The notes beneath the pieces were generated by a model. That model was given only the letters and a program-made list of their open reading frames with translations, ran no database searches and was not told where the DNA came from. Position numbers and translations under genes: made by a program. Positions 5,315 through 6,660 of a stretch of DNA of 6,660 nucleotides are shown one piece after another (the stretch's first letter is position 1; every line of letters starts with the position of its first letter). The DNA comes from Bacillota bacterium (GTDB taxonomy: Bacteria > Bacillota > Clostridia > Lachnospirales > Lachnospiraceae): positions 1 to 6,660 of the forward strand of contig JAGFXQ010000193.1 of assembly GCA_017861355.1 (NCBI GenBank), written 5' to 3'.

Positions 5315-6660
5315 ATGAAGCTTAAGAGATGGATCGCAACACTGTTAGCTACTGTAATGGTATTAACGGCATTGGCCGGATGTGCAGGCACTTCTGACGC
5401 AGACAAGAAGGATACTGCAGGGGATGCAAGTACTACGACAGAGACAAAGGATCAGGCTGCAGAGCCTACAGCTGCTCCAGCTGCTGTAGATTCCGCAAAA
5501 AATTATGATGAGACATTGACAATCGACATCTATGATGTGGCTGCGAATTATCAGGGTATGCAAACCGGATGGTTCCAGAAGGTAGTAAAGGACAGATTTA
5601 ATATCGAACTCAATATCATAGCACCTCAGGTAGCAGGTGACGCGATCTTCCAGACACGTGCGAGCACAGGTAACCTTGGTGATATCGTAATTCTTGAGAG
5701 TACTGATTTTGCGGACTGTGTTAAGAGCGGCTTGATTAAGGATATCGGCGCCGGACTTGCGAACTGCCCGAATCTTATGGGATACAAAGAGCAGATTGAT
5801 GTATTGAATAAAGGACTTCCGGATAATACAGCAGGAATCACCTATGGAATTCCCTGCCAGATGACCAATACATCACCTACCTCATATTCTCAGGACGTTA
5901 TCTATTCCAGCCCGTTACTTCGCTGGGATCTGTATAATAAAGTCGGAGCACCTGAGATTAAAGATCTGAACGGACTTCTTGATGTACTGGAGGCTATGAT
6001 GAAAGCAGAGCCTACCAATGCAGACGGAGATCCTGCTTATCCCTTCTCCTTATGGCCGGATTGGGATGGTGGCGATGGCATGATGGGTATTGCCAATGTA
6101 GTTCAGCTGACAACCTGGTACGGAGAGAAGATCAAAGGCTCTGTAATCTTAAAACCCGATGGAACCTTTACTCCGGTAACCGATAAATCAGCATCTTACT
6201 ATAAGATTCTGCAATTTCTCAACAATGCATATAGCAGAGGACTCGTTGATCCGGATTCCGGAACACAGGATTGGAATGCAGCATGTGCTAAGATGAGTGC
6301 AGGTCAGGTATACCTGATGTGGTACAGCTGGCAGGTAGGTTTCTGGAATACACAGAACAGATTAGCAGACGGAACCGCATTTATCTATACTCCGGTAAAA
6401 GATCAGAAGTACTATGCAGATTCCGATACTTATTATGGCAGTGGCCGTGTATGGGGAATTGGCTCACAGGTAGATGATGCTAAGTATCAGAGAATACTCG
6501 ATTTCCTTGATTGGTATGCAAGTCCGGAAGGCTTGACATTCCAACATGATGGTATCCCGGACTTCAATTATTCCGTAGGCGCTGATGGAAAGTTTACCTT
6601 AATGAATGACAGTGCTTTGATGGATAACCTTCCGGTTCCGGCAGAATGGGGCGGAGCAGG
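5315..6660 (+). CDS. Lipoprotein sugar-binding protein of the ABC importer (3' end outside the window)
   Basis: This is an extracellular solute-binding protein, the capture subunit for the two permeases just upstream. The frame is open from ATG 5315 to the window edge, with 448 residues visible. Related lipoproteins usually run to about 520-560 residues, so roughly the last fifth is missing. AAGGGAGG (5301-5308) lies six bases before the start. The N-terminus has a short positive region (MKLKRW), a hydrophobic stretch and a lipobox L20-A21-G22-C23, so C23 should be lipid-modified and the protein anchored outside the membrane. Residues 24-62 form an Ala/Thr/Asp/Glu-rich linker. The folded domain starts near NYDETLTIDIYD (63-74), with RASTGNLGDIVIL (115-127) and TYGIPCQM (176-183), as in family-1-type binding proteins. 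Many Trp and Tyr residues (for example W247, W250, W268, W336, W339, W344) suit stacking against sugar rings. The ligand is probably an arabino-oligosaccharide, by context only. Confidence 0.93.
   Translation, partial: MKLKRWIATLLATVMVLTALAGCAGTSDADKKDTAGDASTTTETKDQAAEPTAAPAAVDSAKNYDETLTIDIYDVAANYQGMQTGWFQKVVKDRFNIELNIIAPQVAGDAIFQTRASTGNLGDIVILESTDFADCVKSGLIKDIGAGLANCPNLMGYKEQIDVLNKGLPDNTAGITYGIPCQMTNTSPTSYSQDVIYSSPLLRWDLYNKVGAPEIKDLNGLLDVLEAMMKAEPTNADGDPAYPFSLWPDWDGGDGMMGIANVVQLTTWYGEKIKGSVILKPDGTFTPVTDKSASYYKILQFLNNAYSRGLVDPDSGTQDWNAACAKMSAGQVYLMWYSWQVGFWNTQNRLADGTAFIYTPVKDQKYYADSDTYYGSGRVWGIGSQVDDAKYQRILDFLDWYASPEGLTFQHDGIPDFNYSVGADGKFTLMNDSALMDNLPVPAEWGGA

Overview
The window reads as a carbohydrate-use locus from a Gram-positive Firmicute, most likely a gut- or soil-type clostridium of the Lachnospiraceae kind. 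The grounds are moderately low GC, strong AAGGGAGG-type ribosome binding sites before every complete gene start, a lipoprotein solute-binding protein, and protein families typical of that group (LplB/YtcP-type permeases, long cytoplasmic GH51 enzymes). The taxonomic call is an inference from style, not from a marker gene.

Layout, all on the + strand: (1) 2-547, the C-terminal half of a LacI-family regulator whose DNA-binding domain lies before the window. (2) 548-886, a non-coding control region. It holds a strong intrinsic terminator (599-645) that closes the regulator gene, a near-perfect CG-centred palindrome (676-691) that looks like a LacI-family operator, and a very AT-rich stretch with candidate promoters ending in a strong Shine-Dalgarno. 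(3) 887-3352, a cytoplasmic GH51 alpha-L-arabinofuranosidase. (4) 3374-4294 and 4327-5253, two CUT1-type ABC sugar permeases with EAA loops. (5) 5315 to the window end, a lipoprotein sugar-binding protein, cut off by the window edge. The gaps between these four genes are 21, 32 and 61 bases with no strong terminator, so they are probably one operon.

How it works together (inference): the lipoprotein captures an arabinose-containing oligosaccharide at the cell surface, the two permeases import it using an ATPase encoded elsewhere (none is present here), and the GH51 enzyme, which has no signal peptide, removes terminal arabinofuranosyl residues in the cytoplasm. The LacI-type regulator probably senses the imported sugar and controls the operon through the palindrome.

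I see no mobile element, CRISPR array, tRNA, rRNA or clearly new system. The points most worth a second look are the operator palindrome, the extra beta-rich segment inside the C-terminal part of the GH51 enzyme, and the unresolved promoter with its repeated ATCTATAA elements.
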